Positions 1 through 12,112 are shown, counted from the stretch's first letter. The stretch is 64,000 bases of DNA from Schizochytrium sp. TIO01 (GCA_004764695.1 SMSO01000004.1:2135501-2199500); one strand, 5' to 3'. Notes: generated by a model from the sequence alone, not told the origin. Numbers and translations are program-made.

Positions 1-960
1 AAATTTCAGGTTGCTTCTTCTCTGAAACGAACGTTATTGATCCACTTTGATCCCGAGGAGTTCAACTTTTCCTCAATAGCTATGTAACGTGCGACTGTTT
101 TACTTGTAGGTTCAGACAAGTATAACTTATATACCTCTACGATTCAATCTAACGATGATGCAAAGCATGACTTCCTTGTAAGATCGAGCGAATTTGCTGT
201 AAACTTTTGATGGTTTGACTATGATACCTTATGTAGTTTCACGCGAAATGTGGCGTCTTGACATCAAGACACCAGGTCGTAGGTTTGCGATTAGTCTCGT
301 GGGAGGTGCAGTTAATCATTGGGCATTGTACTTGACCCCAAAGTCGCTTAGTAGTATTCCTGTCGGCCATGTTCCACTGTAAGACACGAACCTAAATTTG
401 TCCTCGAGGCTACTGGAGGAACCACGATGGAGACAGTCCAGCTTGATTAAGTTCACCAATTTACCAGCGAAGAAGATATTTTACTCAAAGCATTGCCCGA
501 AGTTAGCCTTGGCTCGAGGCTAATGGTTTGTACGAGTCCTCTAGTAGTTTAGTATTCCTAGTACTCGAGCAGATGGTCAAGGTAGCGGTTCTCGAGGAGG
601 CCATCGTGCAAAGCTATGGGCGGTATCATGTAGTTCGGCAGCGGACTAGTTCTACGGGGCATATTGGCGTCATTTCCGAGTACTATTTTGCCAGCGGCAC
701 GAATTGTAGATGTCCTCGTGGGTTTGATTCTATTGCGCGCTAGGCGCGGCATAGGGGTAACACCCGCGTAGCGAGGGCTACCTGCGTAGCAGTGGCTACG
801 ATGTTAGTCTCAGTCCAGCTGACCTTGGGAGTCTGAAAAGAAGGAAGTTGACGGTCTTAGTTGAGTGCTAATTTTGGGTCAGAGTTATGATAAATTTGTT
901 ATTGGTGTTGGAAAACTCTGATTTGTCTCGCAGAAGGTACAGAGAACGTCACTTTCGACC

Positions 961-1164
961 ATGGCGCTCCAGAGCAGTTCTCTCTCCGTTACTAGGGGTC
1001 CTAGCCGGGGTAGCGCGATAACGCGACGTAGAGCACCGCTAGGTCCTCTACCGCGAGCGCTAGCAGAAGCGGGTCTGACTGGACCGGGCTCTGCTCCTCT
1101 CGACACCGTGGAGGTGGAGGAACTATGTGATCACTGTAAAGGTCATTCTGAAGAGGCAGCTTAA
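961..1164 (+). CDS. Doubtful small ORF, 67 aa
   Basis: This short ATG ORF has a good start context (GACCATGG). The predicted peptide is basic and rich in Arg, Ser and Pro in its first half, then acidic, with a single CDHC pair near the end. No family is recognised. The DNA inside it can also fold: GTAGAG (from about 1029) pairs with CTCTAC about 12 bases further on, flanked by CGCG on both sides. The ORF may therefore be a chance reading of a structured GC-rich island. It is kept only because of its start context. Confidence 0.18.
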   Translation: MALQSSSLSVTRGPSRGSAITRRRAPLGPLPRALAEAGLTGPGSAPLDTVEVEELCDHCKGHSEEAA

Positions 1165-2835
1165 ATTTGCGAATTCAAGCGATGGGTGGGTGCAACATGC
1201 GCGTGGACTGCGAGTAGGGCAGCTTGTAGGCGAAGGGCTTGGAGTAGTCAAGAAGAGAGTGAGAAAGAAAGAGCAGGGTGGAGTGGGCTAACGAAGGAAG
1301 GGATGATTTTAATTTTTCGAAATTTATTTTGAAATGTGGAGGTTGGCATTTGAGAGCGCGAATGTGTGAAATGGCTTACGCAGGCAATGCGGCAATGTTA
1401 GACATTAAGCCGAGGAATAATAGTTGAAGATATAGTTTATCAGGCAGTCGCGAAGCGTCGCGAAGCGGGTTTCTCTGCGAGTAATGGCTTTAAAATGTGA
1501 TCGAGAGGCCATAATTTCCGCTTTGAGTGTCCTTTTTCTCAGTTCAATTTTGTCTTGTAGAGATACGAAGCTCTTTTTCGCCTTCAAAGTTGGCACGGGA
1601 GTGTTTGTGAGACAATTTATAATAAATCATTTGCGAGAGCTTGTAAGGGCGCAAGATTATATGTATTGGATTGCCAAATATTTTATTTTCGGTTAATATG
1701 ACTGAGAATGAAAAGATCACTGTGAAGATATGCGAAGAAAAGTTTCCGTTCTTTTCTCGTTGAGTTTAATCATTGTTTCCAGTGAATTTAAATATAAAAA
1801 GGAGCCCTTCTTCCTAACCATTTGAGCGGAGCGTGCGCTCATTAGTGCAGATCTTATGGCCAATGGAAATGCGGCTTAACTTGTTCGCAAGAAACCATGT
1901 AATCATTCCTGGAACCTTTGGTGAAACTTGAAAAGCAGCACTGCGCTAGCTATTCTAGAGGCTACGCATATACTCTCGCTTACTCTTCTGCTTCAGGCAG
2001 CCCTTTCCCCTCCTTCCTTCCCAGCTTTCGTGGCGCAAGTGCAACGCATGCGCCTGTAACAAACATTTTTTTAGTGCGTTTCTTTGCGTTGTTCGCCCCA
2101 TCTCTAAATGAGTTCCCCATCAAAATGTTTCATAATTTCAACAAACAAAAAACCTTTTTAAAATACCGCAGATCCACCGCAGCCATTCGGCTCCACTCGT
2201 GTCCGGATAAGGAATCCCCGCGTCAGCCTGACACGAGCGAGTGCCGGCGTCTGTGAAGTTAGGTTAGTTTTGAACGGGCCTCGCAGGCTCCACTCGCAGC
2301 GGGGTGTAGATCGCCTCAAACTGCCAGATGGCGGCCTCTTTCCAAGTCTCCAGCGCCCGACGTCACCGCCAAGTTCCAATTCCCTTCATCGCTGCCTGAG
2401 CTGTGTTGTTCACGAACTATCATCATGAGGCACCCGGTCGGCTTCGATCTGCCGCAGCCGTTCAGGCCATCGCCGCCTCTCCCTCTCCAGCGTCCGCTGC
2501 AGCTTGGAGTCCGCCGTCGACTTCAAATCGGAGTTTGAATTCCGCTTCGAACCCGAATTCGATTGGAGTGATTTCAAAATCCTCTGATTGACCCCTCCTT
2601 ATGTTTCAAACAGGACTTCAAATTTGTGTTTCTTGATATTGCCCTTCACTCATTCATTCGTTTATTCCTCCGGGCCAAGGAGCTCGCTCTCCGCCATCGA
2701 TCAGCGGCGGTGGCGCAGCTCCAAGGTCGGTCGTCCAGCTTCCTAGCCGAAGAGGCGCCGAGCTTGTGCCATGGCCGAGTGATTGAGCGAGCGAGCGAGC
2801 GAGCGAGCGTTGGCTAAGTAGGTGTCCCAGTTTAA

Positions 2836-2887
2836 TTTGTTTGTTTGTTTGTTTGTTTGAATAAATGAATATTTGTTTGTTTGTTTG
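2836..2887. repeat. (TTTG)n microsatellite, two blocks
   Basis: Two runs of TTTG at about 2836-2859 and 2872-2887, separated by ATAAATGAAT. A GCGA run lies just upstream at about 2784-2810. Confidence 0.9.
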
Positions 2888-3754
2888 AATGAATGAGAGA
2901 ATATTTGAATGTTTCCCAGTCGGAGGTCTCCGTTTGAATTACTGTCGCGAATCGGCCAGAGCCCGCGCTTCTGCAAGCAGAGATCCGGCCTGGGGACACC
3001 CGAGGCCGCAGACGATTGACTGGCGACCGTCATCGTTGCGCAAGTCCCTTCCCTCCCAAGTCAGCAGCGCAGGCCGGAGCAGCCGCAGCACCCGAAGAAG
3101 GCTCCATTCTCGCGCCTCTTCTTCGGCTTCCTTTTGAATTTGAATCAGAAAGAAAAAAAGAATGAAAGAAAGAAAGTAATAAGTGAGTGATTAAGCGAGT
3201 GAGTGAAACTTAGTGAGTAGGTAGCTAGGCCGCAGTAGGAGGGGCTAGCGCATTGCTAGCGGCAATCGATGGATTGAATGAATTCTGCGTTGAACTGCTT
3301 TTCAAGAATCGTTTGAACTGGAGGGAAGGAAAGAAACTTGCTGCTCCAGAGCTAGCTAGAGCTGCCGCAAAGCCGTGGGCCTTCGCGTATCTGCTGCTGC
3401 CTTCTGCCGCAGGGTGCGTGGCCTGGGCGCTTATGCTGCTTGCCTGGGGCGTGGAGGCTCGTGGATGGCGGCCTTCGCAGGCAGTCTTTGGCAGCGATCG
3501 AGCTCGAGGAATCGCGCTGTTCCGCTGGCCGCTCGGTCTCTTTAATTCTATAAAAGAAAACGATGATATAGGAAGTGCTACCGTTGCTGCTATTAGTGCT
3601 CGTAGTAAGTAGGCAAAAGTGGGAAAGTTTAACATATTCAAACATCAGATAGAAAACATATTTTGTAGTATTTAAAAGAAGTTTCAATCTTTTAGAAATT
3701 TGGTTAGTATTTATTTTTAAAAGATGGGGGCGGATGTCTTTTAATTAAAAAGGG

Positions 3755-3776
3755 AAAAAAAAAAAAAAAAAAAAAA
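3755..3776. repeat. Poly-A tract, about 22 bp
   Basis: An uninterrupted run of A within AT-rich noncoding DNA. It could be the tail of an old retroposed sequence, but no flanking element or target-site duplication was seen. Confidence 0.85.
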
Positions 3777-5798
3777 GAGAAAAAGCGAATGGCTCAACCA
3801 TCTAGCTAATGAGTATAGTATAGGCTAGAAGTGGTAGTTATGTTCACCGCCGTCTGTTGCTTCTTTCTTTATTCTCCGTCGTTAGTTTTGCATGCATGAA
3901 AAGTTTTTACTCAGCATTTAACTAACAGTGATTATGCAAACCATATAAAGCTTTTTTGTTTTTGAAGAGCTTCGAAGACTGTTCGCGGACAATGTCTCCA
4001 AGGTTTTTTTCCTTTCCCTCACATCTCCACTGATACATATAGGTTGCAATGTCAGTACGAAGTAGTATTGACATTTTAGCAAGAAAATAGAATGATATAG
4101 ACCCATTAACACTACGACTGTTTTGATCTAGTGTTTGTGAGACTGCATTATCCTTAGAATTTTGCCATCATGATACAAACAACACTAAGAAGTGCAACCA
4201 TATTTTTCAATTTTTAAAAGCATGCTTTCTTGCCAGTTGAAAGGCCGCAGCACTATCACGTAATGGCCAGCAGTTCAAAAAGTTGTGCAAAATTAACTCT
4301 AACAACACTGGCTTCTACAGATATCAGTGGTGCATAATGCGAGACATTTCCCACAGCAATGAAATGTCTGAGCTTCTTTGAGTGGACGAAACAACTCCAG
4401 CCTTAAGTTTCGAATGTGTTTACTCCAATATGAATTCCAGAGTGGATAAGAGGAGAGTGCCTTTGGTCACTCTGGGAGCTACTTCTGGGCCCTAGCGTCA
4501 CCCCTGGAAGTCTGCTTAATTAATTCCCACAGCTTCCTCACATACACTAGAAGCATCCTCCCTGTAAATGGGCTAGTGTATTGCTAGCCGGTCTGAGTCG
4601 TCGCTAAGAGCAGATCGAGAAAAAAATAGTAAAGAATTTCAAAATTCCGTAGGTCCTCCTCCTAGTTGGCTTTAGTGAATCTTTTTTCCCTCCCCCTCAC
4701 AAGCACCTCCTAGTCCCCAGCCCTAGGCCTAAAGATCTCCTCACCGCAGCTATCTCAATGCGGGCGTGCGCTGTGGAGAAGGAAGCTCGCTCTCAACTCC
4801 CCCTTCCTTACAAGGTAAGATCTCAATCCGCATCTTTCATTTTCCTCATTCTCCCCAAATTTTTATACCTTCGGAACTGCGCCCTGAGTACCCGTATTTC
4901 TTGCGCTTCTGAAGCCCTTCTGCACTCAAACTTTGCCTGCACGAAGTGCCGAAGGTCTTTTGTCTGCCCTGTGAGTTCCAGCTTCTAAGCGCCCCATCCC
5001 GCTCTTGGCCACACCCTTTCGTTCGTTGGAAAATCGCCAAACCCATATTTCTAAACAGGTGTATTTAAGGGCCCATCCGACCCGCGGTTTGCTAAGTTGC
5101 TGCTCAACCCGGCGAGTCTGCGGATCGCCATTTAAAGGCAGCCTAAAGCGAGGGGGCGGCCTCTGGCACCTGCGCTTGCTTTCCTTCTCCGCTGCTTCTT
5201 TCTCTCTTTCGTCTTTTTCGCTCTTCTGAGCGATCGAAGAGCCACGGCTGAGCCGGTTTTTCCCTGACTGAGGCGGCGTCCTTGTAGCCTTCTTTCTTTT
5301 CTAAGAAAGAAAGGACCCATCGTTTGTAAAAATGATAAGCTGGAAAGGGGCAAGCAAAGAAAAACCAGAGGAACGCAAATCAAGCGCTACTACTGGTACT
5401 GCTAGCGCCACTGCTATGGTGGTTGTTAAAATGAGAATGTTATGGAGCAGAAAGGAGAAAAAAAAAAGCTGCGAAGAAAACTAATTGAAAGAGAGAGAGA
5501 GAGAGAAACACAGAAGAAGCGGCGAAAGATGAAGAGAAGAGGAAACTTAGCTTCAAAGTCAAAGGAGCCGAAGAGAGGCGCCAGGCCGACAGGGCGGACG
5601 TAGTACCCAGCCGCTCGATGGGCGGCGCGTCGCCATCCATAGGCGTCTCCGCCCCGCTTCTTCGGAGACGCAGAGGCAGGCACGAAGAAACCAAGAAAGA
5701 ATGGAAATAAAGCAAAAAAGCGAAATAATAGCCAAGAGCAAAAGCTTTGTCTCGAAGAGTACACTTGCGCTGGTTTGCCTGTCTGTTGATTTGTTTAT

Positions 5799-5850
<52 letters not shown>

Positions 5851-5851
5851 T
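5799..5851. repeat. (TTTC)n microsatellite, about 13 units
   Basis: A near-perfect tetranucleotide run. It gives the SFFL-type low-complexity ORF seen across it, which should not be called a gene. Confidence 0.95.
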
Positions 5852-6326
5852 ACTGTTTATTGCTGATTATTGTTTATGGGTTATTAGTTTCTCCCTCTCA
5901 CGTGTTTCCTTCTTAGCAGTCGCGTTTATAATTTTGAAGAAGAAAAGAAAGTCTGTCTGAGGGAAGAAGATAAAAGGAATAAAAATTTCTAAACTATCAA
6001 TCAATCGATCAATCAGTCAATCGATTGATTCCTTCTCCCTTTGTTTCGTCGCGTTCTTTTGCTGTTCACTCTGGTAGCGGCCGCTTACCAAGATCTGTAG
6101 GACTCGCGCTCTTTCAACTAGCGAGCCCCCAGCGGCAGCCTGAGCGAAGGCTCGCGCCGCTCTTAAGCCTCGAGGCCGCCTGATCATAGGGCTCAGAGGC
6201 ACAGCAGACGCGGCTTCTGCTCAGGCCTGGGCTTAAGAGCGGCGGCAGCAGCGAAGGCGCTGGTCTCTTGGAGCGGTTTTCTGGTTGAAATAAATAAATA
6301 AATAAATGCATCACAATCAATTAATG

Positions 6327-6409
<83 letters not shown>

Positions 6410-6410
6410 T
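6327..6410. repeat. (CTTT)n microsatellite, about 21 units
   Basis: A perfect tetranucleotide run of about 84 bp, the longest simple repeat in the left arm. It is followed by a degenerate run of TTTAATTC and TTTGATTC words up to about 6515. Confidence 0.95.
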
Positions 6411-7185
6411 AAAAAAAGAAAAGAAAGAGAAGGCTTCCGCTCCGATTCTCTTTAATTCTCTTTAATTCTCTTTGATTCGCTTTAATTCGCTTTAATTCGC
6501 TTTAATTCGCTTAAATTTCTTTGTTTGTTGATTGTTTGAACAGCTGTGTGTAGAAGTATATAGGCGTCGGGTAGAGAGAGAAAGAAGTTTAAAGTGCTGT
6601 TTCCGCAAGGCTGATTTTTTCCAGCCTCTGCTTACTCCCTATGAGATATCATTTTCTCTCCTTCCTTTTTTCGTTTGCTTGTTTGATGGTTGGTTGTTTT
6701 GCTCGTAAGGATGGGCGCTGATGTGCTTGTAGAGAGAGGGAGAGAGAGAGGGAGAGGGAGAGAGAGCGTCTTCGATGTGGTTATTTTCCCTTGGTGGCTT
6801 GAATTTTCCCCCCGCATTCTTGCCTTTGTTTGTCTTGTAACTAATAATGTGTCTGTTTTCTTTCTTTCTTTGATTGAAAAAGCTTTCTCCGTATTGTTTC
6901 CCTTTTTGTTTCTTTACTGATTTTGTTTCTTTTTCTTTCTTTCTTTCTCGTTGTTTCTTTTGGTTCGTGCCTAAGAGGGTCGTAGGCTGTTTTGAATTTG
7001 AATAAGCAAATAATGAATTGATTGCTCGTTCATTCACTCATCATCATTCACTCATTCCTCGGTCGCTCGCCGCGTACTCGAGGCAGTCTAGGTGCAGAGC
7101 TTAGCGTGAAGGACTTTGACAGTCAAAGCGGCAACGCGCGGAAGCGAAGAAGCAGAGTCGTCGAGAAGAACACCGATCGAGCAAG

Positions 7186-8533
7186 ATGCCCGGAGGAAGG
7201 CCACGCAAGGCGCGCTCCGGCCCCAAGAAGCCGCTTAGCGCTTACACGCTCTTCGTTGTGGAGGTCCGCAACTCCGTGAGCAAATCGAACCCCGAGTTGG
7301 GATTCCAGGAGGTCGCCCAGCGCGTCGGCCGCATGTGGCGCGAGCTCCCGGATGAGCACCGCCAAAAGTACCAGCAGCTCGCCAACCAGGACAAGACCCG
7401 CTACGTAAGTTCCCTTTCCGATTGAATCCAAGACTCAGGATTTATAGCCCATCACTCATAAGGGTTGTGTACAGACGCCTAGGCACCCAGTAGGATGATC
7501 AAGGTTTTTTCCCTCGGGGGCGCAAGGCGTGAAAACCTTCGAAGCAAGCTTGCGAACGGTGCTGGCTATGCCCACAGGACCTTGGTGGACTCTGGTGCAC
7601 CAGGTTTTGAAGAATGTGAAGGTCTGAGTGATCTATGGACAAAAATATGACTAACAATGTGAAAATGGATGACACACTATACATATGGTTTCGAACAATG
7701 GCGATGGCTATGATGACGGTGATGATGTGTGAAATGCTGCAAACGTTTGTGTTACACAGGAAGCCGAGAAGGAGGAGTGGAAGATCCGCTCTATGTCAGA
7801 CCCTCCTGAAGAGGAGCGCCAGAGAAGAAAGAAACGGAAGGGCGCCCCCAAGAACCCTCTCTCAGCATATACTTATTTCATTATGGATGTGCGCAAGGAT
7901 GTGGCAGCCAAAAACCCCAAGATGAGCTTCCGCGAGGTCGCCATCGCCGTCGGCAAGATGTGGCACGCTCTTCGCGAGGAGCAGCGCAAGATTTACAACC
8001 AGAAGGCCGAACAAGACAAGGCCCGTTACGAAAACGAAATGATGAACTGGACCCACATGCTCAACGCCGAGGCAGCCGAGGCCGCCATGGAGAACAAGTC
8101 CAAGAAACGCAAGAAGAACGGCCCCAAGAACCCGCTCTCTGCATACACTTACTTCGTGATCGAAAAACGCCCAATAGTCTCTTCCAGCAACCCCAAGCTC
8201 TCTTTTGGAGAGGTAGCCACCCATGTTGGCCAGATGTGGCGTGCTCTTGAATCCGAGGGACGCGCCAAGTACGAGCAGCTTGCCCGCGAGGACAAGGAGC
8301 GCTACGACCGCGAAAAGGAAATGATGCAGAACAGACTTTCCTACAACATCACCACCAACGGAGCGTACGAGGAGGACATTCACGCCGATGGCCACCACGG
8401 CGCCCAGCACGACGCTCAGGATGATGACCGCATCAACATGGTACACAGACACCCCGACCACACCGATGTCCATCACAACAACCCCGGACACCAGCCGATG
8501 ATGGCGGAGAACTACTGGCGTATGAATGAGTAA
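7186..8533 (+). CDS. Triple HMG-box chromatin protein
   Basis: Two exons, 7186-7404 and 7760-8533, joined in phase 0 across a 355-bp intron (GTAAGT donor, CACAG acceptor), give 330 residues. Three HMG boxes lie in tandem at about residues 13-82, 102-170 and 194-262. Each opens with PK(K/N)PLSAYT and has the usual MW(R/H)xL core and a Y near its end. Boxes of this NHP6/HMGB type bend DNA with little sequence preference, so a nuclear architectural role is likely. Basic clusters RRKKRK and KKRKK precede boxes 2 and 3 and may serve as nuclear signals. The tail (263-330) is rich in His and Asp. The intron falls at the end of box 1. The annotated stop TAA overlaps a perfect GTAAGT donor at 8530, so a further 3' exon cannot be excluded. 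Confidence 0.9.
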
Positions 8534-10309
8534 GTGTACCCACTCTCATGATTGACATCATTCCAACGCATCCAAGCAATCGTTTCTGCACACACATTTC
8601 GTGGCTTACCTGTCATAAAGTCAGTCTGATCCGCGTCTTTCTATCCTGCCATCCTGCCTGCCTGCCTGCTTTTCCTTGGCTGTTTATCATCAAAGCGCTG
8701 CTTCACGCTCACTTCATCTTCCCTTTCCCTATCACGCCTCCATCTCATATCTTTGTCTATTCGGCTAATTTCTTCATGTCTTCTTCGCATAGTAGAGGAG
8801 CATTATTGGCTCTGTCGAAGTTCTATGCCGCAATTCAAGCATGATACATGCATGTTTGATTGCCTAAAGCCCACACTCATAAAATGTTAGGCGCACTCAG
8901 CAATTTTTTTTTACATACATACTTTCTATATACTTCCCTCAGGCTTTTGCTCCTCAATTTTGCTACGTTTCTTGTGGTTGCACTGATTTTTGATTTGAAC
9001 CTTTTGCTTGCTTAAAGAAAGCAGCCAGCTTGTCTCCAGTCTTGTTTGTATACCGTCTAAATAACTTTTCCATTGAAATTCCGAGATACATAAGCACCCA
9101 AGCAAGATGTGTCTCGCTTCCCTCCTTGCCCGTCCCTCTCTCCCCAACTCGCGTCCTTGAATCTCTGCTCTCTTTTCTCCTCGTGCCCAGGTTGCATCCG
9201 TACAACCTTTTACAATAAATTTTCAAGATCGTGAAAAAGTCTAAGAATTCCGTGGAACCCAAAAAACGAACCGCTGACGACCTGTGAGATCCTGGATAGG
9301 GACCTCTTAGGTTCGCTACGTTCTCCCGTTCTCTCGCTCCCCGAGGCTAGGAGCGCTACCACTGCTACGATGTCGCACCCAACTATCCAAAGCACTACCA
9401 CTCCTACGATGTCTTGCCAGACTATTGAAAGCGCTACCACTCCTATGGAGTCTGGTCCAGTCTAATGAATGCGCTACCACTCCTATGACGTGCACCAGCC
9501 TAGTAACCCCAGTACTAGAGCTCCTACGAGACGAGCACTAGCGAGGAGGACATCAAAGGTCAACTGGCCAAAGTCAAGGTCTATCCGCCAGAGTTAATTG
9601 CGTGAGATTCAATTTTTGCAAATTTTGAGGCAACAGGTGAAAATTCCATGAAGCAATGTGCCAAACAAGTTGCCCATAGCATCCAAAACTAAGAGTGATA
9701 TTTAGCAACGGGCGTGTGCCAAACGAAAAGCCCAGCCTTCGTCATACCTCGCATGTCCCAGAATGACATGTTTTGGCAGGACATATATACTCCACATGAA
9801 CAATCTACGCGGCACTTTACGAATCAGCATCTCTCCAGAATTTCCTTATATCGCCCACGGGTTTTTGGCACTAAATTTTGACCGCCAGCAGAAATGTCGT
9901 GAATATTATACACAACTCTATGCGTTCACGATATTCTCAGAAGCCTCTTTGGAAACCTGCTTGCCTCAATTGTGCCTAAAAGGTCTTCATGCGAGCGACG
10001 TTCACAGTGCCAAAGCTTGGAACATCTGTTTTTCTAAGACCCCAATTTACAATAGCTTAGTAGCTGCCTAGTAGTATACTAGTCTATGATTAACTCCCAA
10101 CCGCATTTATCTTAGTAATATAGCTATCTTCGCAGACTCAAACAATCGTCGACAGCACAACGCTGCCGCCAGTTTCCTTTACTCTGGACAGCCAGCAAAG
10201 TTGGCGGGCCCTGTTGCGGCTCACCTGCGAGCAATCACTCTTCACGTTTCTCGAACGGCTCGATCAGCTAGAATAGACTAATCGGCGTGGCGAGAGAAGT
10301 GACGCCACC
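8534..10309. other. Intergenic region between HMG-box gene and SIN1
   Basis: About 1.8 kb. The first part is probably the 3' UTR of the HMG-box gene. It contains the degenerate 39-40 bp repeat at 9353-9550. A 102-codon ATG ORF at 9763-10071 has no recognisable domain and ordinary AT-rich codon use, so it is not called. The last 100 bases before 10310 are probably the SIN1 leader. Confidence 0.6.
9353..9550. repeat. Degenerate 39-40 bp tandem repeat, 5 units
   Basis: Units begin at about 9353, 9392, 9431, 9471 and 9511, giving spacings of 39, 39, 40 and 40. The first four share GC(G/A)CTACCACT followed by (C/G)CTA and TG/GA-rich sequence. The fifth is more diverged (AGTACTAGAGCTCCTACGAG). The rest of each unit varies. 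It lies in noncoding DNA. Confidence 0.8.
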
Positions 10310-12112
10310 ATGCACTTCACAGAGGTGGCGGAGCTTGAGGACAAAGTCAGCTTGCTACGGTCGGAGCGCATGCTGACGGTGGCTGCTGCCGAGCTTTCAA
10401 ACCCGAGTGGGTCCTTGGGTACTCTTGATGGCTCAGAAAGCCTGGGCAGGAGCTCCGGAAAGGCTATGCTCAACCGAAAACATTCCTCCAGGTATCCGTC
10501 AAGCAACAGCGCTCTTGGGGACCAACACGGTGGAGGGCTCTTTGGGTCAGACCCGGTCGTGGCCAGGCTATTCGCATCCTCGCCGCCTGAAAGGACGTTT
10601 ACTCTCGAAGAAGATGACGATCTTCGGGAAGATAATGACCAGGTGGTCTCCTTCCCAACTAAAAACTCTGAATCCAGAAGAAAGGTTTTGATGCGAGGTG
10701 CTGCGAGTGGGGTGGATACTAATGACCATGGCCTTACAACCAAAATAAACTTTGAAGTGGCGCACGTGAATGAAGATGATGATGATGAAACACTTGAATT
10801 GGATAACATACCGAGCGGCATTTCGTTTGCTCTGGGAGGTGATCAAGATCCATATGGCGATGCGATGAGGGGTAGGAAACGAGGTGGTGTCAATGCAGGA
10901 AGCGGGTCCACGGTGGGTAGGAAAATTATGATCTACCTGCCGGACCGAACGCCCATGGATGTGACGGTGCCGACAAACTCAAAGGTTTCGGATGTTATTC
11001 AGATGCTACTAGATAGAGATCGAAGAGCTGGAGGTGGAAGAAATCTTAAATTGTACCCTGACGCTTCGAAGTATGAACTCCGCATCCACGAGGAAGATGG
11101 TTTACCCGACTTAGATTTTCCAGCATGTGATGGTGATATGGATATTGAAAACTTGTGCGACGGACTTGAACCTGAATTCTGTATCTGCGCAAAAGCTGGA
11201 GAGGATGTTGATCTGGGCAACCTGCCTGCGGAAGCTGAAGATGAATTTGACGTAGAGGGAGCGCATGGAACTTCCTTTGAGAGACTCAATCAGGTGCTCA
11301 AGGAGCAGAGTGCCACACTGGTGAAGATATCTCTTCCTGAGAATGGCTTTCAAACATCTATCAAGTGCACCCCGGGCATGACAGCAGTCGACCTTCTACG
11401 CATCATACAAACCAAACAGCGTCTACCTTTATTCACTGAAGAGTACCTCTTTACCGTTTCTGAGGAGGAGCGACAAGAGCTTGGGCTCATGTCACGCAAG
11501 ATCGAAATGAAAACTGATATATATGCTGCAAATATTCGTCACCTTGAATTGTCACGGCGAAAATATGCAGACGCGCCTTCTCAACAAGATACCTCAACGG
11601 ACCGCATGGAGCCCGACTACAGACATCGTGACCGTGGCAGTTCGGCTGCTATTCATGAGGACGGTGTAGAGCCTGTGAACATTAAGCGCACCACACAACC
11701 TAATCGTTTCAACCCGGACAATGTCCTATTCAATGATCAGATGGCTGCTCTCTATGAAGAATGGGACGTGATTAAAACTAACAAATGGGGGAAGCGTCAA
11801 CGCCGTGTCTTGGGTGTTGATCACCAAAAGGTGTACAACAAAAAGCAGGAGAAGGATCTCGGCAAGAACATGCTCTCCAAAGACACTGTGAAGCGAGCTG
11901 AGCGGGACATTGCCGAAATTAGAAGTTTCCAGGTATGCGCAGATGATCCGAACTGTATTGAGATCAGGTGGAAGGTCCCTAAAGACTCAAACTCTAATTC
12001 TACCAATACCTCTAAAGATGACCTCTCACTCAAATACGAAATTGCCAAAGGGCCTGAAGCCGCAGCTTATATCGTTGCAAAACTTCAGTATTTGAGTAAA
12101 AACCGGAGATAG
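10310..12112 (+). CDS. SIN1: SIN1/AVO1-type subunit of TORC2
   Basis: One uninterrupted 600-residue ORF with an excellent start context (GCCACCATGC). SIN1 is the TORC2 subunit that presents substrates such as AKT/SGK kinases and binds membranes. Three regions follow the known order. A CRIM domain at about 195-295 includes YLPDRTPMDVTVP and then HEEDGLPDLDFP, matching the conserved EDDGE-x-DxDFPPLD region of the family. A ubiquitin-like Ras-binding domain lies at about 333-420 (starts LVKISLPENG). A PH domain runs from about 481 to 600, opening YEEWDVIKTNKWGKRQRRVLG and ending AYIVAKLQYL. The N-terminal 190 residues are Ser-rich with acidic runs and look disordered. The gene is tail-to-tail with the C1 protein, 578 bp apart. 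The identification rests on domain order plus motif matches. Confidence 0.86.
   Translation: MHFTEVAELEDKVSLLRSERMLTVAAAELSNPSGSLGTLDGSESLGRSSGKAMLNRKHSSRYPSSNSALGDQHGGGLFGSDPVVARLFASSPPERTFTLEEDDDLREDNDQVVSFPTKNSESRRKVLMRGAASGVDTNDHGLTTKINFEVAHVNEDDDDETLELDNIPSGISFALGGDQDPYGDAMRGRKRGGVNAGSGSTVGRKIMIYLPDRTPMDVTVPTNSKVSDVIQMLLDRDRRAGGGRNLKLYPDASKYELRIHEEDGLPDLDFPACDGDMDIENLCDGLEPEFCICAKAGEDVDLGNLPAEAEDEFDVEGAHGTSFERLNQVLKEQSATLVKISLPENGFQTSIKCTPGMTAVDLLRIIQTKQRLPLFTEEYLFTVSEEERQELGLMSRKIEMKTDIYAANIRHLELSRRKYADAPSQQDTSTDRMEPDYRHRDRGSSAAIHEDGVEPVNIKRTTQPNRFNPDNVLFNDQMAALYEEWDVIKTNKWGKRQRRVLGVDHQKVYNKKQEKDLGKNMLSKDTVKRAERDIAEIRSFQVCADDPNCIEIRWKVPKDSNSNSTNTSKDDLSLKYEIAKGPEAAAYIVAKLQYLSKNRR

Larger units (their letters stand above)
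1..7185. other. Gene-poor left arm
   Basis: No recognisable gene was found in these 7.2 kb. ORFs are short, overlap on both strands and are dominated by low-complexity translations of microsatellites. The stretch alternates AT-rich DNA with GC-rich islands (about 0.9-1.2, 2.2-2.6, 2.9-3.5 and 5.5-5.7 kb). It carries poly-A, TTTG, TTTC, GCGA and TTGA repeats, listed separately where long. Short words such as GGCTCCACTCG and CCAAGTCAGC recur in the right arm (43-62 kb), so both arms may belong to the same repeat-rich compartment. One small ORF with a good start context (961-1164) is listed separately. Confidence 0.6.

Noticed and set aside
3755-3776. Poly-A tract as the end of a retrotransposon
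   Set aside because: No reverse-transcriptase-like frame, SINE-like body or target-site duplication could be seen next to it.
5426-5916. Overlapping ORFs rich in Phe/Leu/Ser on both strands
   Set aside because: They are translations of TTTC and GAGA simple repeats in several frames.
7862-8491. 209-codon minus-strand ORF rich in Val, Leu and Gly
   Set aside because: It is the antisense shadow of the HMG-box exon, whose sense frame has three clear domains.
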